Below the pieces are notes generated by a model that was not told the DNA's origin, did no database searches, and worked only from the letters and a program-made list of their open reading frames with translations. The position numbers and the translations under genes were made by a program. Shown in pieces: positions 1 through 10,957 of a stretch of DNA of 22,227 nucleotides; within the stretch, counting starts at the first letter, position 1; every line of letters begins with the position of its first letter. The stretch covers positions 1 through 22,227 of the forward strand of contig JAAOMT010000145.1 in NCBI GenBank assembly GCA_016748015.1. The letters run 5' to 3'. The stretch comes from Geosiphon pyriformis (taxonomy: Eukaryota > Glomeromycota > Glomeromycetes > Archaeosporales > Geosiphonaceae).

Positions 1-3000
1 CTGGTAACCACTTATTTAAATGAATTGATATCAATATTATATGTAATTGAAAATTTGTCTGGCATAAAGTAAATAATACTTTACTTTTACATGTGTAATT
101 CTGGAATTTATGTGTTAAAACATTAAGCTCTGCTTATTCTGAGGTATTGACTGTACCAGTGCTGATGCAAATACAAACTCGTTGGAAAAAAAAATTCCTG
201 AAATACTATCAAATAAGGCTTTAAAAAACCCTCTTCATAATAATTGATTGTCTTTTATCCAAATCATAGAAAACAAAAAAATTAATAAAAATTGTCTATA
301 TGCTCATAATTTAAACCTGTGTGAATTTTGTCTAGAAAGATTCAATAAAAACTTTTCAAGTGGTTGATAAAATAAATAAATAATAACTATTTAAATATTT
401 CATAAAGCTTTAACTATATTAATTAGAGCATTTATTATGTTCATTTCTTAATATGATAAAATATACTTTTATTCTTTCATTAATTTATTAAAAAAGAATA
501 TTTTCTCACATCTAACCTAGAAAAAAAGTTTTCATTTATCTTTAATCAGTGTATCTAAGCATATTTAGCACATTAAAAGTTGCAATTTAATACGGAACCA
601 AATTAAGATATAATAAAGTCGAGTCATTATATTATTTGTGAAGATTGATAAACTTATAGTGAAATTTATTATAGGAATGCTAAGTGTTTTTATAAACTAA
701 TTATGATAAAATAGCTGCAAAAAAGATAAATACCTCCAGGTTTTTCCTATAAGTATAAAGCTTAAAAATTAAAAATTTATGAAAAAATCAGTAATTATTT
801 CTTATACTTGTAAAATATTTTATTTTGACAGCTAAATAAACTATTTAAAGTCAAAATTATTTTAAAAATAGTTTCTAAAATCATGAAAATCTTGGATTAG
901 ATTTTTCTTTAAGTTTGGCTAGTTGATGATTTTACTTCTATTACATGTAATTGGTTCAAGATTATCTTGAATATTTCATCAAAATGAATATTCTCTTTCA
1001 ACTATTAATGCGAGAATATTGATTGTTTAATAGTCAATTAACATTATAAAAAAGATTTTATACTTTTCTAACTACTTCCTTGAATATTTAGCTCTTTTGA
1101 TAATATTTTTGATCAATTAAATAAAGATTCGACTTTTTAATTGATTAGGAAGCCAAAAACCCAATCCCCTATTTCGAATTAGGTTTAATTATTTTGCTTT
1201 TAAATATTTAACAATAAAAAAAACTTTCACTCCAGAAAATTATTTGGCTACAAAATCATCACTAAGAAATATAAAATTTATTAAACCGCTCAAGATTCTT
1301 TTAAATGGCTCTAAATTTAAGTATTATAAAAATAAAAATCAATCTGAAATAAAATTTCTAAAATTCAGGAGAGAATTTTTGTAGCTAAATGAATTGCAAA
1401 ATTTTGTTTAACCTTTAAAAATATAATATTATAGATTTATTAAGCTAATAAATTAAGGACTTCTGTTTTATTATATCTTTAAAAGTTAAAAATTTAGGGA
1501 GATTTTAAGAGTAAATACATATAGCTAGGATGGTATGATTGATTTTGTTGGGAAAAATAATATTCCATTTTTTATTAATTAAAAAATAAATAATTATATT
1601 GTCATACCATTTCCTTTCACTCCGTGGCAAACAAGCATTATTATAAAAAAGTTGTAGAACTCTTAATTATCCAAATCTTAACTGTTGTGCTATTATACGG
1701 TTTTTTTTTCTTTCTGAGTCACTTTTTGACAAAAGTTTTTGGGTATATTTATAGTATAAATTATTTAATAATATAGACAAAATTTTTTATTTGAACAATA
1801 TAAATATGTATTTTTTAGAGTTATTGAAAATAAAATTTGGGGGAATTTAGCTTTTGGTATCTTAAGAATTTTCAAAATTAAAAAATGCCTTATTTTAATG
1901 TGGACTTTGATAAGAATGATCTGGTGACATCAATATTTTAATCCTGATTACTAATAAGGGAAAAAATAAAACTGTTAATAATTTTTAAAAATTTAGTTGT
2001 TCACTTTATCATAATTATTAAATTTATTAATTAATATTAAGGGAAGAAACAATTCATTCTGTTCATGCCTCAAATATTTTACAAAAGCAAGAGTTTCCAA
2101 GAATTTTCGAATTGCATAAAAGTAAAAGCTTACTGAAACGAGTTAAATATGATATTGTATGTTGCTTGAGAGTGTTTATCATAATAATTAGAGAGAAAGT
2201 AGTTAGGTATAAACGTCTATGAAACTTTTTCAAGTTCAACTAGCCTCCATATATCAATTACTAATAAAAAAAGGTTTTGTTTGTTTGGTATTGCTATGTT
2301 TCAGTATCGGATGACATTTGAATTACAAACATCTACTGTTTTAGTTTTCATTAACCTTAAAATTTAGACCTTTCTCAATTGAATCTAAGCAGCGTTCCAC
2401 AAGTGAGTTCCAAGCCTAGTTTTTGCAATATTTAAATCATTCAAACATTTCAAGTAATAAAAACTTTTGAAAGCTATAATTGATAAATTTAAGCTTTCGC
2501 CCTAGTAAAAAATGACTATTTGAAGCTTTTTCAGACAAAATTTATTATTAAGCCTAAATATATTTTTTACTAGGTTGTCATTTATTTTCATCATAATTTC
2601 TTGATATTTTTCATTTTAAATTAAAATTTTACAGGCTTTTTAAAATATCATAAATTCATCAAGTTTATTTTTCAAGTAGATGCTTTTGTTTCATATTGTA
2701 ACAAACATATTTCTAATTTTTTCTTTTTTTCTTAATATGATGGTTGCATCTTCAAATTAAGACTCGGAAAAATACTTTTGTCAAAGTTTTTTTCAACTTT
2801 TTCGTTCTTATGAGCATTTTTATTTTTGTTAAGAATAAAATAAATATATAAGGCGCATAAAACACAAATCAAACTGCTTCTAATTAAAAGATTTCTGAAT
2901 TTGAATATTAATTACAAATTCCCAACAAAAAAATTATCAACATCGCTCATTATTATTCTTAGTTGAATTAAGAAGGAATTCTTTCTATCTAAACTGTTCC

Positions 3001-3600
3001 ACAAAGTATTGATCTAGCTGCTATTATTTTGTTATGATATTTTTTTATTGGATAATAAATTATGCCCAATTTAAAAAATTTAAATAAGTGTGAAAATAAC
3101 AGTCAAATTATTCTTTGAAATTTTTCAAAAAAAACATTTTCTTTATGAACTGCTTCAGAAATTCTTGTTTAAGAGATAAGATTGCCAAAGAATGGCACAT
3201 TACACAAAAGCAGCATATCATACTAAAGAATCTGAAGGCAAAATTTTGAAATTATGAAAAAACCTCAATTCGCACTGATTTTCAGCCGGGTTCACTTTGA
3301 AAAAAGTGCAAAGAAATTCGAAATTGAATTATTTATATATTAAAAGTGAACAATTTTATAATGAGCTCGCAAATTCGGCTATCTAGATTCTTATAAACAA
3401 ATAAAAACTAAATTGGTGAATTTAAAAATTTAAGTGACAAAAAAAAAGAAATAGAGTAGGAGATGCAAAAGGTCCAATAATATTACTGAACATGAGATCA
3501 GTAAGTTTCTAAAAAAAAGCTCTTATTAATTTTATATTTCCAAATTTCAAATCTAAACTTAAATTAATTAATAAATATTTAGTTTCGCTATGTTCCTGGC
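1..3600. other. AT-rich gene-free region
   Basis: I read both strands and found no reading frame with recognisable protein text, no convincing exon with paired splice sites, and no structured RNA. The DNA is AT-rich with many homopolymer A/T runs. Short open stretches occur at about the rate expected by chance at this composition. A few less AT-rich scraps (for example about 3180-3310) contain no motif I can name. Confidence 0.6.
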
Positions 3601-3606
3601 TTTAAC

Positions 3607-3849
3607 TTATAAAAAAGATAATCCTGGAGGCTTAATTACTATTGTTACATTTGGTGCATCATGTTCTATTTTGATAAGAAATTCCCCAAATTTATCAAAT
3701 AACAAATTATGCTGATTTTGCACCAAATATTCTAGCTGATAAAGACCATATAGATATTCAAATATTAATTTTTGATTACTCAAATTTTTGATTGTAACAA
3801 TTGCTAAGATAAATGGCCAGAAAAAAAAATCTTTCAAGTTTAGTTTCAT
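3607..3849 (-). CDS. Weak small ORF, possible secreted peptide
   Basis: This 80-codon ATG-to-stop frame begins with a charged then hydrophobic stretch (residues 1-20, including FFFWPFILAI) that resembles a signal peptide or membrane anchor. A mixed-composition tail follows and ends in KPPGLSFL. I do not recognise a family. At this base composition one or two frames of this length are expected by chance in the window, and there is no neighbouring exon, so it may not be a gene. The points in its favour are the N-terminal hydrophobic segment and the less biased amino-acid use of the second half. Confidence 0.2.
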   Translation of the reverse strand: MKLNLKDFFFWPFILAIVTIKNLSNQKLIFEYLYGLYQLEYLVQNQHNLLFDKFGEFLIKIEHDAPNVTIVIKPPGLSFL

Positions 3850-6800
3850 TACAGTAAAAAAAATTTGATTGATACTTAAATTGGTTTTTTCTTATTTCAA
3901 GTTACAGAGCAAATTAAGCAAATAATCCAAAAAAACTCTATTTTTTAAAAAACGGCCTTCTTGAATCTTTAGATCAAAAAAATGAAAATTTAAAGGCATA
4001 TTGGTACATATTTTAAGGTAGGAATGACATGATAACATGTGGCAACACACGTCATAATATAAAAATGCTTAGAAAAATAATAATTTATGTTAAAAAATTG
4101 CCACAGGATCAAAACTGAAAAGTAGTTTGAAAATTAATTTTATCATAGAAATATAAAAAAATTATACGTGGATTATAAAATTTTTAATATAACGAATTTA
4201 TTGTTTTGCCATCAAATACTTTTTGAAACAAGAGAGTATTTCGACTCTGAATTCTTGTGAATTAGGATTTTGAATTTATGTTTAATTTCTATATTCTTTA
4301 TTTGTGAATATTACAAATTATATTAAATTACATCATCAATAATATATTTAATCATTAATATATTTAAATATTTAGTAAAAAAATAAAATCAGTTTTAGAT
4401 TATATTTTTGGTTTCAAAAATTTTAATATTCATATATTCATCATTTTTTAATTAATTTGCTACAGCTAATCGCAAAATATTTTGTTTAATTTTTTCAGAA
4501 AAAATTTGTAAAATAATAATAATAAAATTATTATTAATTATAGATAATTTTTGACGATCAACTTTTACAAACAACTATTTCATAAAAAGTTAAAAATAAT
4601 TTAACCTTAGAAATTTTGTATAATAAAATATTAAATAACTTTTATTCGAAAAAAAACATTTTGGAAATTTCTAGATCACATTAACGAGTGTGGCCCAACC
4701 ATTACATATTACAATATAGTAGAAGCTAACTCTAAAATAAGCATAGTTTATGTTATTTCTACCACTTTAACCAGTTAAAACTATATTATGTATTACTAAT
4801 ACCACAAACAACATCAAAGTCATTACCAAAACTAACAAAAAACAAAGAAAAAATTAGATATAAGACTCAAACTTTTATCAAAACTAAAATTTAATAAAAC
4901 ATTCTGGCAGAATTATCTTTATATACAGACATTTAGAAAACACATAAAATAAATTATACATATTAACTACCACATAATTGTTATTTATAATCAAACTTCT
5001 TCTCTTATATTTTACTTTTAACTTAAAATTGGAAACCAGATTTTATCTCTGTAATGAAGTATTAAGTTATATACAAAACAAACAAAATTATAATACGCTT
5101 TCTTAACTAATTCACATTTTATTAGTGATTCTTTAAACCAAATCTTAAAAGCAAAATCGTTTATAACAGCCTTGTAAGCCAATTTATTCAACCAAATATT
5201 ATACAGCATTTGTAAAACTCTTGATTTGACAACAGAAGTTTTAGTTAGAAATATCCAAATATTAATGTACTTTTTAGCAATAAGTTTTTTTAATAACATT
5301 AGAATTATAAACAAAAATATGATCTTAAATTTCTTTTTCTTATATTTAATGCAAAGTTATTTGAATGTTTATAATTATACAACTTTTTATGTAAAGTCTT
5401 TGTAAAATAGCTGTAAAAACTAACAGTTTATTTGCCAAGCAAGCCAGTTTTAAAGTGTCTATTTGAATGCCAAACCATAATTATTTTAATTCAATTTACA
5501 TTTATAGACAAAAATTTTATTAATATATTTAATAGTGTATTCAAACTTTTATAAAGCACAATTAAGATAAAAATTAAATTAAAAAATCAAAGTTTTAACT
5601 AATTTATTAGTAAAAACAAACAAATTAAACAAATTAAAACTATTCAAATCTTTTACAATAGAACCAAAAACAGTTGTATTATAAAATATTTTTATTTGTA
5701 AACCCAAAGATAAAATGTGCTCAAAATACCAAGAAAAAGATTCAGAAAATTCTTATATAAATTTAAATGCTTTAGAATTATTATTTTTTTTTGTTTGATA
5801 TTTTTTATAAGATATTTGTCTTATTTAATTAAAATTGAGTATATATTTTTCAAATTATGTAAAAATATAAAATTGTATGAAAAATTTATAAAAAATTATT
5901 GTAAAAAATATTTATAATAGAACATTTTAGATACTTTTAAAAACTTTGTTATGTATTTTAATTTTGGTTAAAATATTTATTTATAACTACTAAATATATT
6001 TATATATTCAGTATATAAAATGTTAACAAAAACTTGAAAAAATTATTTTATTGTAAAATCATCAAATAAGAATTTTATGAAAATTACATAGTAATATATA
6101 AAAATTTTTCTTTTTGATAATGAATTGAAACAATAGACTAGCATAGTTTTTGGCAAAAATTTTATTTATTAATTATATATTGCAGCATTTATTTTTCTAT
6201 TTATATTCAACAATTTTTTGCAGATTTTTAATAAGATTTAAATCGAATTTATATAACAGTCAGCTATTAATTTTAGATATATTTTCTGTATAAAAATGTT
6301 TTAAATACTTAATTTGTATTTTTAAAATTGTTATTTTGTTGAAACTGTTATTATTCTATCATAATAAAAAGATTTTTTCTAATATTTTGGGGTTAAACAA
6401 ATTGGCTATTTTTTATTAATATTGAATTGCGTTTAAAAACAGCATTTTATTGTTTTATTAAAAAATTAGAGTTTTTTAGTTATTATTAAAATAAATTTGG
6501 TCTATTTAACATGTTTTTTTTTGAATTTGTATAAGCAATTATATTTAGTAAACTTTTTATATCCAAATAATTTGTAATTGTAATTTGTTTTGCTTATTTT
6601 CAAAGTATTAGTAAAAACTTTTTTGAATTGAAATTTGTAATAAAGTAATCAGTTTTTATATCAAACACATTTATAGCTTAATAATTTTAATTTTAAAAAA
6701 TCAGCCAATAACATTTTATAAATTTACCATTAATTATTAAAAAATCTTTTGTAAAATTGCAACAGCTTTTAACAAAACACGAATTTTACATTATATTTAA

Positions 6801-8167
6801 AAAGTAGTTGAAAGTTTTATATGGAATAAATACATATTGTTTTTGATTTAATTTTGTATTATTGCTTTTTAAAATAATAAATATTATGAAAAAATTAAAT
6901 AATAATATTTTTATTAAAAATAAAATTGTTAATTGTTTAAAAAATATATTAATTTTGAAAAATTATTTCATTAGATGAATAAATTAAAATAAAAATAAAA
7001 AAAATGATTTAAAACAATTACAAAAATGATAATAATACTAATAATTAAATAATAACCCAAATACTATTGATATTAAAGGAATATTTTATTTATTAATAAA
7101 TCAGTTTTTGTCTTATTTTTTATTTATATTTATTTATTTATTATTAGTTTATCTAAATATGACATGAATAATAAAAAATATTTATATTTTGCTAATATTT
7201 CGGTTAAAATTTACAAAAATTAAAAAAAATTTTAATAAAACAATAATTTAGTATATTTGTATATATTGTTTAAAAAAATATCTTTGTAATGTTTTTGAAA
7301 TTTGATTTTTAATTGTTTATAATAGGTTTAAAAAATTAATTAAATTAAAGTTAAGTAAACAAATAAAAATTACGGAGTTCATTCATAAAAACATTTTATA
7401 CAAATAATAACTTTATATTTAAGTTTTAAAAAAATAAAATTTTTATTTTTGTTTATATTCGTTTATTTACTATATTAAATGTTTTATAAAAACAGTCAGA
7501 TAAGCCAAATAAATTTAACTTAATAGAAAATTGCAGCATTTAATATATAAAAAACAGGAATCTTTTTAATAATATATTGTTTTTGAAAATTGTATAGTTA
7601 AAATAAAAACTTTTTTAATACACAGAATTTTTTATCTCTTGCATTATTTATTTAAATATTGTTTGTTCTTTATAAGTTTTATGTAAAACCAATTACTTTT
7701 AAAGAAAAAATAACATTATTTTTTCTAAATTAATTAACTGTAATTATTTATTCAAAAATTCTATTTGTTTTTAATTATAATCATATTTTTCCAAATTTGC
7801 ATAAAATCAATTTGTTAACGTTTTTAATACTATTATAAATAAGATTATGTTTTTTTGTTTCTTTAAAGATATTATAATAGTATTCAAATAAATATTTACA
7901 AATTGATTTGAATATTTTCAAAAAATATTATCTATGAGATTCTAATATACTATAAAAACTTTATTAAAAAAAATAAATATCAATTTTTAAAAAGATTTTT
8001 AATCATAATAATGCAAAAATAAGTTTTGTTTATATTGTAAATCTGCTGGACGCACTCTAAGTTTTTATTATAATATTTCATAATTTTACTTAAGAGCACA
8101 AAATTCTTAAACTGCCAAAAATAAACAATTTGGATATAAATGCAGAAAATAACGAATTAGATCCAAA
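3850..8167. other. Very AT-rich gene-free region
   Basis: No gene could be supported. GC falls further from about 5.4 kb and is lowest at about 6-8 kb, where long runs of only A and T dominate. Open frames at 5018-5314 (minus) and 5717-5917 (plus) encode mainly I, L, K, F, N and Y, as expected from translated AT-rich noncoding DNA. Just before the transposon, 8098-8167 carries about 23 in-frame codons after an ACTTAAG acceptor-like site, which could be an exon remnant. Confidence 0.55.
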
Positions 8168-8169
8168 TA

Positions 8170-8197
8170 CAGTCAAATCTGAGATAACCCATAACTT
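8170..8197 (+). repeat. Left terminal inverted repeat
   Basis: The outer repeat of the transposon begins CAGTCAAATCTGAGATAACC directly after a TA dinucleotide. It pairs with 10889-10916 on the opposite strand. Such termini are bound and cut by the transposase. Confidence 0.9.
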
Positions 8198-8322
8198 GTA
8201 ATAAGCCATAGCATTTTGAATCTACCAATTTGGTAGTTAAAAACTTCCTATGTTTATAACCCATACCTGTGATACCCAATAACCCATAACTTTTCACTGT
8301 CAGTATGAGTTATCTCAGGTGC
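8170..8322. repeat. Left-end foldback with internal inverted copy
   Basis: The terminal CTGAGATAACCCATAAC block is met again in inverted orientation near 8305-8320 (GAGTTATCTCAGG). The sequence between contains several further AACCCATA motifs. The end could therefore fold into a hairpin of about 150 nt. The same arrangement occurs at the right end, so it appears to be a designed property of the element's termini rather than chance. Confidence 0.7.
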
Positions 8323-8443
8323 TAGATTTAGTTTAAATTCTGCTAATTTTGGTAAAATTGCAGTAAAACAAACCAATATTTCCATGACTAAAAATGCTAT
8401 ATGATAATATAACATCACTTATTCAACAGAATAATTATATATC

Positions 8444-9098
8444 GTGTAAGTAATCAAGTCAGAGTTTCGAATTGTCCCAAGTTTTAAATTATCATCAATT
8501 GTGTGAGTAATCAAGTCAGAGTTTTGAATTGTCCCAAGTTTTAAATTATTACTGACCTTGTAAATAATTAAGTCGGAGTTTCAAATTGTTCCAAGTTCTA
8601 AATTACCATCAATTGTATAAGTAATTAAGTCGAAGTTTCAAATTGTCCCTAGTTCTAAATTATCATTGATTGTATGAGTAATCAAGTCGGAGTTTCAAAT
8701 TGTCCCAAATTTTAAATTATTACTAACCTTGTAAGTAATCAAGTCAGAGTTTTGAATTGTTCCAAGTTCTAAATTATCATCAATTTGTATAAGTAATCAA
8801 GTCAGAGTTTTGAATTGTCCCAAGTTTTAAATTATTACTAATCTTGTGAGTAATCAAGTCAGAGTTTCAAATTGTCCCAAGTTCTACAATTATTATCGAT
8901 TGTATAAGTAATTAAGTTGGAGTTTCAAATTGTTCCAAGTTCTAAATTATTATCAATTGTGTGAGTAATCAAATCAGAGTTTCGAATTGTTTCAAACTCT
9001 AAATTATCATTGATTGTATGAGTAATCAAATCAAAGTTTTGAATTGTTTCAAGTTTTAAATTATTATCAATTGTGTGAGTAATCAAGTCGAATTTTTG
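8444..9098 (+). repeat. 57-bp minisatellite, 12 copies
   Basis: The landmark AGTAATCAAG (or a close variant) starts at 8449, 8506, 8563, 8620, 8677, 8734, 8792, 8849, 8907, 8964, 9021 and 9078. The period is 57 bp, with 58 twice. A unit reads roughly GTAAGTAATCAAGTCAGAG, then TTTCGAATTGTCCCAAGTTC, then TAAATTATCATCAATT. Two tail variants occur: ATCATCAATTGT-like in most units and ATTACTAACCTTGT-like in units 2, 5 and 7. The last unit is truncated. The array lies wholly inside the transposon, between its left end and the transposase. Whether it serves as a subterminal protein-binding array or is passive expansion cannot be told from sequence alone. Confidence 0.95.
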
Positions 9099-9157
9099 GA
9101 TCAGCTCTAATTGATCAGAGTCTTAATTGTACTTTTTCTTTGCCTTTTAATTCTACC

Positions 9158-10744
9158 ATGTTTAATAGCAAAAAGCATGCTATCTCTTTAGCTTTGCGTT
9201 CTGCAAAGTCGTGAGAATGCTACACTTTATGATATGCTTATGGTGCTTGATTGATATCATGCAAATAATAAAAACCAATCAAAAACTGCAAGGCACTTTA
9301 AGGAAAACAGTTTTCCATACATGAAACAGCCTCTAGTTTTGGCTTGGGTCAAAAATGAACCAAATCTTTGTCTATGAGCAAATAAAATGCGTGACTTGAC
9401 TAGCAAGTATATATGCACAGTATGTAATCCTGACTTTGATAAAGCATTTGTTATTTTTGTTCAAGAGACAGAATCGCATGGAATAATACTTACTGGAGAT
9501 GTAATTCGAGCTGCTGACATAAAGTTCTATGATCAATTGGATATTCCAGAAAATGAGTGCCAAAAAACTATCCAATGGCTGGCTTGAGCTTTAAAGACCA
9601 TGTTGAATTGCATTTACTTCACTTTTATGGTGAGTATCATCAGCCAATGTTGAGCATATTGAAGATAAGTGAGTGTATGTAATAACACTTCTTGCTGATT
9701 AGAAGTTATGTAATATTTTCAACATGGATGAAACTGCACTATTTTATGCCATATTACCAAATTGAGGTCTTGCTACAATACCACGTTATGGCACCAAACA
9801 ATCAAAAGTGCGACTGACACTTGCCTTTACAACCAATGGTGATGGAACTGAGTGTTTGCTACCACTTATCCATGCTGTTTTCAAAAGAAAATAGGAGAGC
9901 AACTTGGTTTCTAGTATTATTCAAACATTCATGCTTAGATGACTGGTGATATTTTTCGACAATGGCTTGTTGATTGGGATTATCAGCTGCATAAAAAAAA
10001 CCAAAACATATTGTTGTTAGTAGACAATTTTGCTAATCACAACTATTTTACAAGATCTATTACAAATATTCATGTAGAACGGTTTGCATCTAACTTGACA
10101 GCATATATTTAGCCTATGTCGACATTTTTTTTATCATGCATTGGATTTTTTTGATGATGGTGCTGATGATATTTATGCAATCAACCAACTTCAAGCAATG
10201 TGTCTAATTTATAGGGCATAAAAAAATGTTTCAAATGAAATAATTGCTTATTGATGGCACAAAGTTGGCATTTTTCCAATTAATACAAATGACAACTTTT
10301 AGAATGAAACTGCAAACTTGGAAATAATAGTCAATTATAATCAAAAGATAGTATTAGAAAAGATTAAGGATTGTTACAAAGAGTTCAATGGTGTACAGCC
10401 AAATCATACATACTTATCAATTGAAAAGTTTGGTAAATCTATCTGAAGTAAACAATACAATTACTTTGGAACATCTAAATGATGATGAGATTGCAAATTA
10501 TATTATAACAAATCGTAAAACAAAGCATGATAGCTCTAATAAAAAACAAGAGGTACAGAAAATAATGACTATTAAGGATGCACTAACTGCTATTACAAAT
10601 CTTGAACAGTTTATGGAGCTTAAAAATAGCAAGGAATTTTATGATGCAGTTAGTAAGCTTGCTTATGTTAAATGTATACTTCATAAGAGAATACAAGATA
10701 AACAAAAACAAACAACTTTTACAAGTTTCTTTAATATTGCATGA
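9158..10744 (+). pseudogene. Broken pogo/Tigger transposase (CENP-B HTH + DDE_1)
   Basis: When intact this family binds the element's ends and carries out cut-and-paste transposition in the nucleus. The first ATG (9158) opens text with KKHAISLALRSAK. A helix-turn-helix N-terminal part follows (TARHFKENSFPYMKQP near 9290), then a Tc5/CENP-B-type second DNA-binding domain (PDFDKAFVIFVQE at about 9430, then GDVIRAA). The DDE_1 catalytic domain shows NMDETALFY, with the first acidic residue at 9727-9729, and LLLVDNFANHNYF, with the second at 10023-10025. Around 10105-10130 the text goes from NLTAYI-stop-PM almost directly to the region of LDFFDDGADDIYAINQ. The block expected to carry the third acidic residue is missing or scrambled. 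About nine in-frame stops (for example before ECYT, after VLD, after NLCL and after HAVFKRK) and several frameshifts (near 9590, 10140 and 10430) interrupt it. The C-terminal 118 codons from 10388 are open and end FTSFFNIA. Confidence 0.88.
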
Positions 10745-10837
10745 ACTATTTAAAGATTTTTATAAGAATATGCAAATAAATTTATTTTTTAATAATATTA
10801 TATCTATTTTTATTATATGTATACTATATATACTTAA

Positions 10838-10916
10838 ACCTGAGAAAACCCATAACCTTTAATAACCCATAGCAATTTGTATCCACCAAGGGTATGGGTT
10901 ATCTCAGGTTTGACTG
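10838..10916. repeat. Right-end foldback
   Basis: ACCTGAGAAAACCCATAACC at 10838-10857 is inverted relative to GGTATGGGTTATCTCAGGT at 10891-10909, with additional ACCCATA copies between. This mirrors the left end and gives the right terminus its own hairpin potential. Confidence 0.75.
10889..10916 (-). repeat. Right terminal inverted repeat
   Basis: Read on the minus strand this end begins CAGTCAAACCTGAGATAACC. It differs from the left end by one base in the first 20 and is followed outside by TA at 10917-10918. Confidence 0.9.
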
Positions 10917-10957
10917 TATATGCATTTTAACTTTTAACTTTTTTATAATTAAATTAG

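Larger units (their letters stand above)
8170..10916 (+). mobile_element. pogo/Tigger-type DNA transposon, non-autonomous
   Basis: This is a 2747-bp element of the Tc1-IS630-pogo superfamily. The left end starts CAGTCAAATCTGAGATAACC and the right end, read on the other strand, starts CAGTCAAACCTGAGATAACC, so the termini are inverted repeats differing at one of the first 20 bases. Each end is flanked by TA (8168-8169 and 10917-10918), the target-site duplication typical of this superfamily. Internally it holds, in order, a terminal foldback, a 12-copy 57-bp tandem repeat and a plus-strand transposase of the CENP-B-HTH plus DDE_1 type. The transposase has about nine stops and several frameshifts, so the copy cannot move itself. 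Well-preserved ends with a heavily mutated gene suggest an old insertion, or one mobilised in trans by an intact relative. Confidence 0.9.

Noticed and set aside
5018-5314. 98-codon minus-strand frame
   Set aside because: Composition (I, L, K, Y, F, N) is that of translated AT-rich DNA, with no motif, no neighbouring exon and a length within reach of chance.
5717-5917. 66-codon plus-strand frame rich in F, I, K and Y
   Set aside because: Low-complexity AT-driven translation with no recognisable feature.
8444-9098. CRISPR array
   Set aside because: Repeats are contiguous 57-bp units with internal divergence and no unique spacers, and they lie inside a eukaryotic transposon.
9372-9575. Minus-strand 67-codon frame
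   Set aside because: It is the antisense shadow of the transposase DNA-binding domain read on the plus strand.
10602-10862. 86-codon plus-strand frame overlapping the end of the transposase
   Set aside because: Its first half is a shifted reading of the transposase tail, and its end runs into the terminal repeat.
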